Of a stretch of DNA of 6,972 nt, positions 6,512-6,972 are shown piece by piece. The stretch comes from Collinsella sp. (GTDB taxonomy: Bacteria > Actinomycetota > Coriobacteriia > Coriobacteriales > Coriobacteriaceae): positions 1-6,972 of the forward strand of contig JAIJJM010000115.1 in assembly GCA_022728415.1 (NCBI GenBank). Direction: 5' to 3'. Numbering within the stretch: the stretch's first letter is position 1; every line of letters starts with the position of its first letter. The notes beneath the pieces are model-generated. The model did not search any database and was not told the DNA's origin. It worked only from the letters and a program-made list of their open reading frames with translations. Position numbers and translations under genes: made by a program.

Positions 6512-6566
6512 CAATAACAAGCATTATGTGCGCGTATGAGACTACGATGGTGGGGAATCTACGAAC

Positions 6567-6571
6567 AGGGG
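6567..6571 (+). promoter_or_regulatory. Ribosome binding site of the YggS-family gene
   Basis: AGGGG lies 5 bases before the ATG at 6577, the usual distance. A second in-frame ATG at 6589 has no comparable site, so 6577 is preferred. Confidence 0.65.
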
Positions 6572-6576
6572 CAGCA

Positions 6577-6972
6577 ATGACGGCATACATGGACCATAAG
6601 GATCTCGCCAACGAAGTTATCGATCAGGCGCGCGCACAAGAGATTACTGATGGTGTGCATCGCGTGCTTGACCGGATTGCCTCAGCGGAGTCCGCAGCCG
6701 GGCGTGCTGCCGGTTCGGTCCAATTGCTGGCTGCCACCAAGACGCGCGATGTCGGCGAGATTCTGGCGGCTATTGATGCTGGTATTCGCGTGATTGGTGA
6801 GAATCGTCCACAGGAGATTACTGTCAAGGCTGACGGTCTGGCAAAACGACTGGGGGAGCGTGGTTATTCGCTAGGCGTGATTGATGCCGCTGAGGCTGAC
6901 ACGGCCAATGCCGCAGCTGCAACGCATATTCCCTTCCATCTCATCGGCCAATTGCAGGCCAATAAAATCGGC
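6577..6972 (+). CDS. YggS/PROSC family pyridoxal 5'-phosphate homeostasis protein (3' truncated)
   Basis: This family binds pyridoxal 5'-phosphate in a single-domain TIM barrel in the cytoplasm and keeps free PLP and linked amino-acid pools balanced; no enzymatic reaction is established. The visible 132 residues include LLAATKTRD, whose Lys55 should form the Schiff base with PLP; VIGENRPQE, corresponding to the GEN-x-x-QE motif; and FHLIGQLQANKIG, corresponding to the family's H-x-IG-x-LQ-x-NK motif. The frame is still open at the window end, and about half the protein is missing given a usual length near 230-280. The PLP Lys lies about 20 residues further in than in E. coli YggS (Lys36), reflecting an N-terminal extension or a later true start. 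The gene is separated from the glycosidase by a terminator and is probably functionally unrelated to it. In Actinobacteria this family often lies near cell-division genes, which cannot be checked here. Confidence 0.92.
   Translation, partial: MTAYMDHKDLANEVIDQARAQEITDGVHRVLDRIASAESAAGRAAGSVQLLAATKTRDVGEILAAIDAGIRVIGENRPQEITVKADGLAKRLGERGYSLGVIDAAEADTANAAAATHIPFHLIGQLQANKIG

Noticed and set aside
6543..6548. TACGAT as a -10 element for the YggS-family gene
   Set aside because: It matches four of six positions, but the sequence 16-18 bases upstream has no TTGACA-like element. A promoter is needed after the terminator but cannot be placed with confidence.
6542..6564. Direct repeat CTACGA (6542-6547 and 6559-6564)
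   Set aside because: A six-base repeat in a short gap is expected by chance and has no further support.

Overview
The window looks like chromosomal DNA of a Bifidobacterium of the B. longum/breve type. The evidence is the high G+C content, secreted glycoside hydrolases built from Ig-like, discoidin-like and FIVAR modules, and cell-wall sorting signals ending in KRR. The species is inferred; no marker gene settles it.

Layout, all on the + strand: (1) positions 1-2625 hold the C-terminal 874 residues of a very large surface protein whose start and catalytic part lie upstream of the window. (2) A 104-base gap (2626-2729) contains a strong intrinsic terminator and the ribosome binding site of the next gene. 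(3) Positions 2730-6446 hold a complete 1238-residue secreted, wall-anchored glycoside hydrolase family 43 (GH43) enzyme, most likely an alpha-L-arabinofuranosidase or related arabinosidase/xylosidase. (4) A 130-base gap (6447-6576) contains a second strong terminator. (5) Positions 6577-6972 hold the first 132 codons of a YggS/PROSC-family pyridoxal-phosphate-binding protein, cut off by the window end. No RNA genes, CRISPR arrays, insertion sequences or prophage genes were seen.

The two large genes form a tandem pair. Each ends in discoidin-like domains, Big_4-like Ig domains, FIVAR repeats, a hydrophilic linker, and a variant sorting signal (VPPTG or IPDTG) followed by a membrane span and KRR. 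They probably act together on plant arabinose- or xylose-containing polysaccharides at the cell surface: the accessory domains would bind glycan, the FIVAR rods would hold the enzymes away from the wall, and a sortase would anchor them. A terminator between them suggests largely separate transcripts. The YggS gene is a housekeeping neighbour after the second terminator.

I found no clear evidence of an undescribed system. The points most worth a second look are a discoidin-like module that recurs four times across the two genes, a near-identical DNA repeat between adjacent Ig domains, the non-Leu sorting motifs, and the unassigned GH43 subfamily with a candidate disulfide loop after the catalytic acid.
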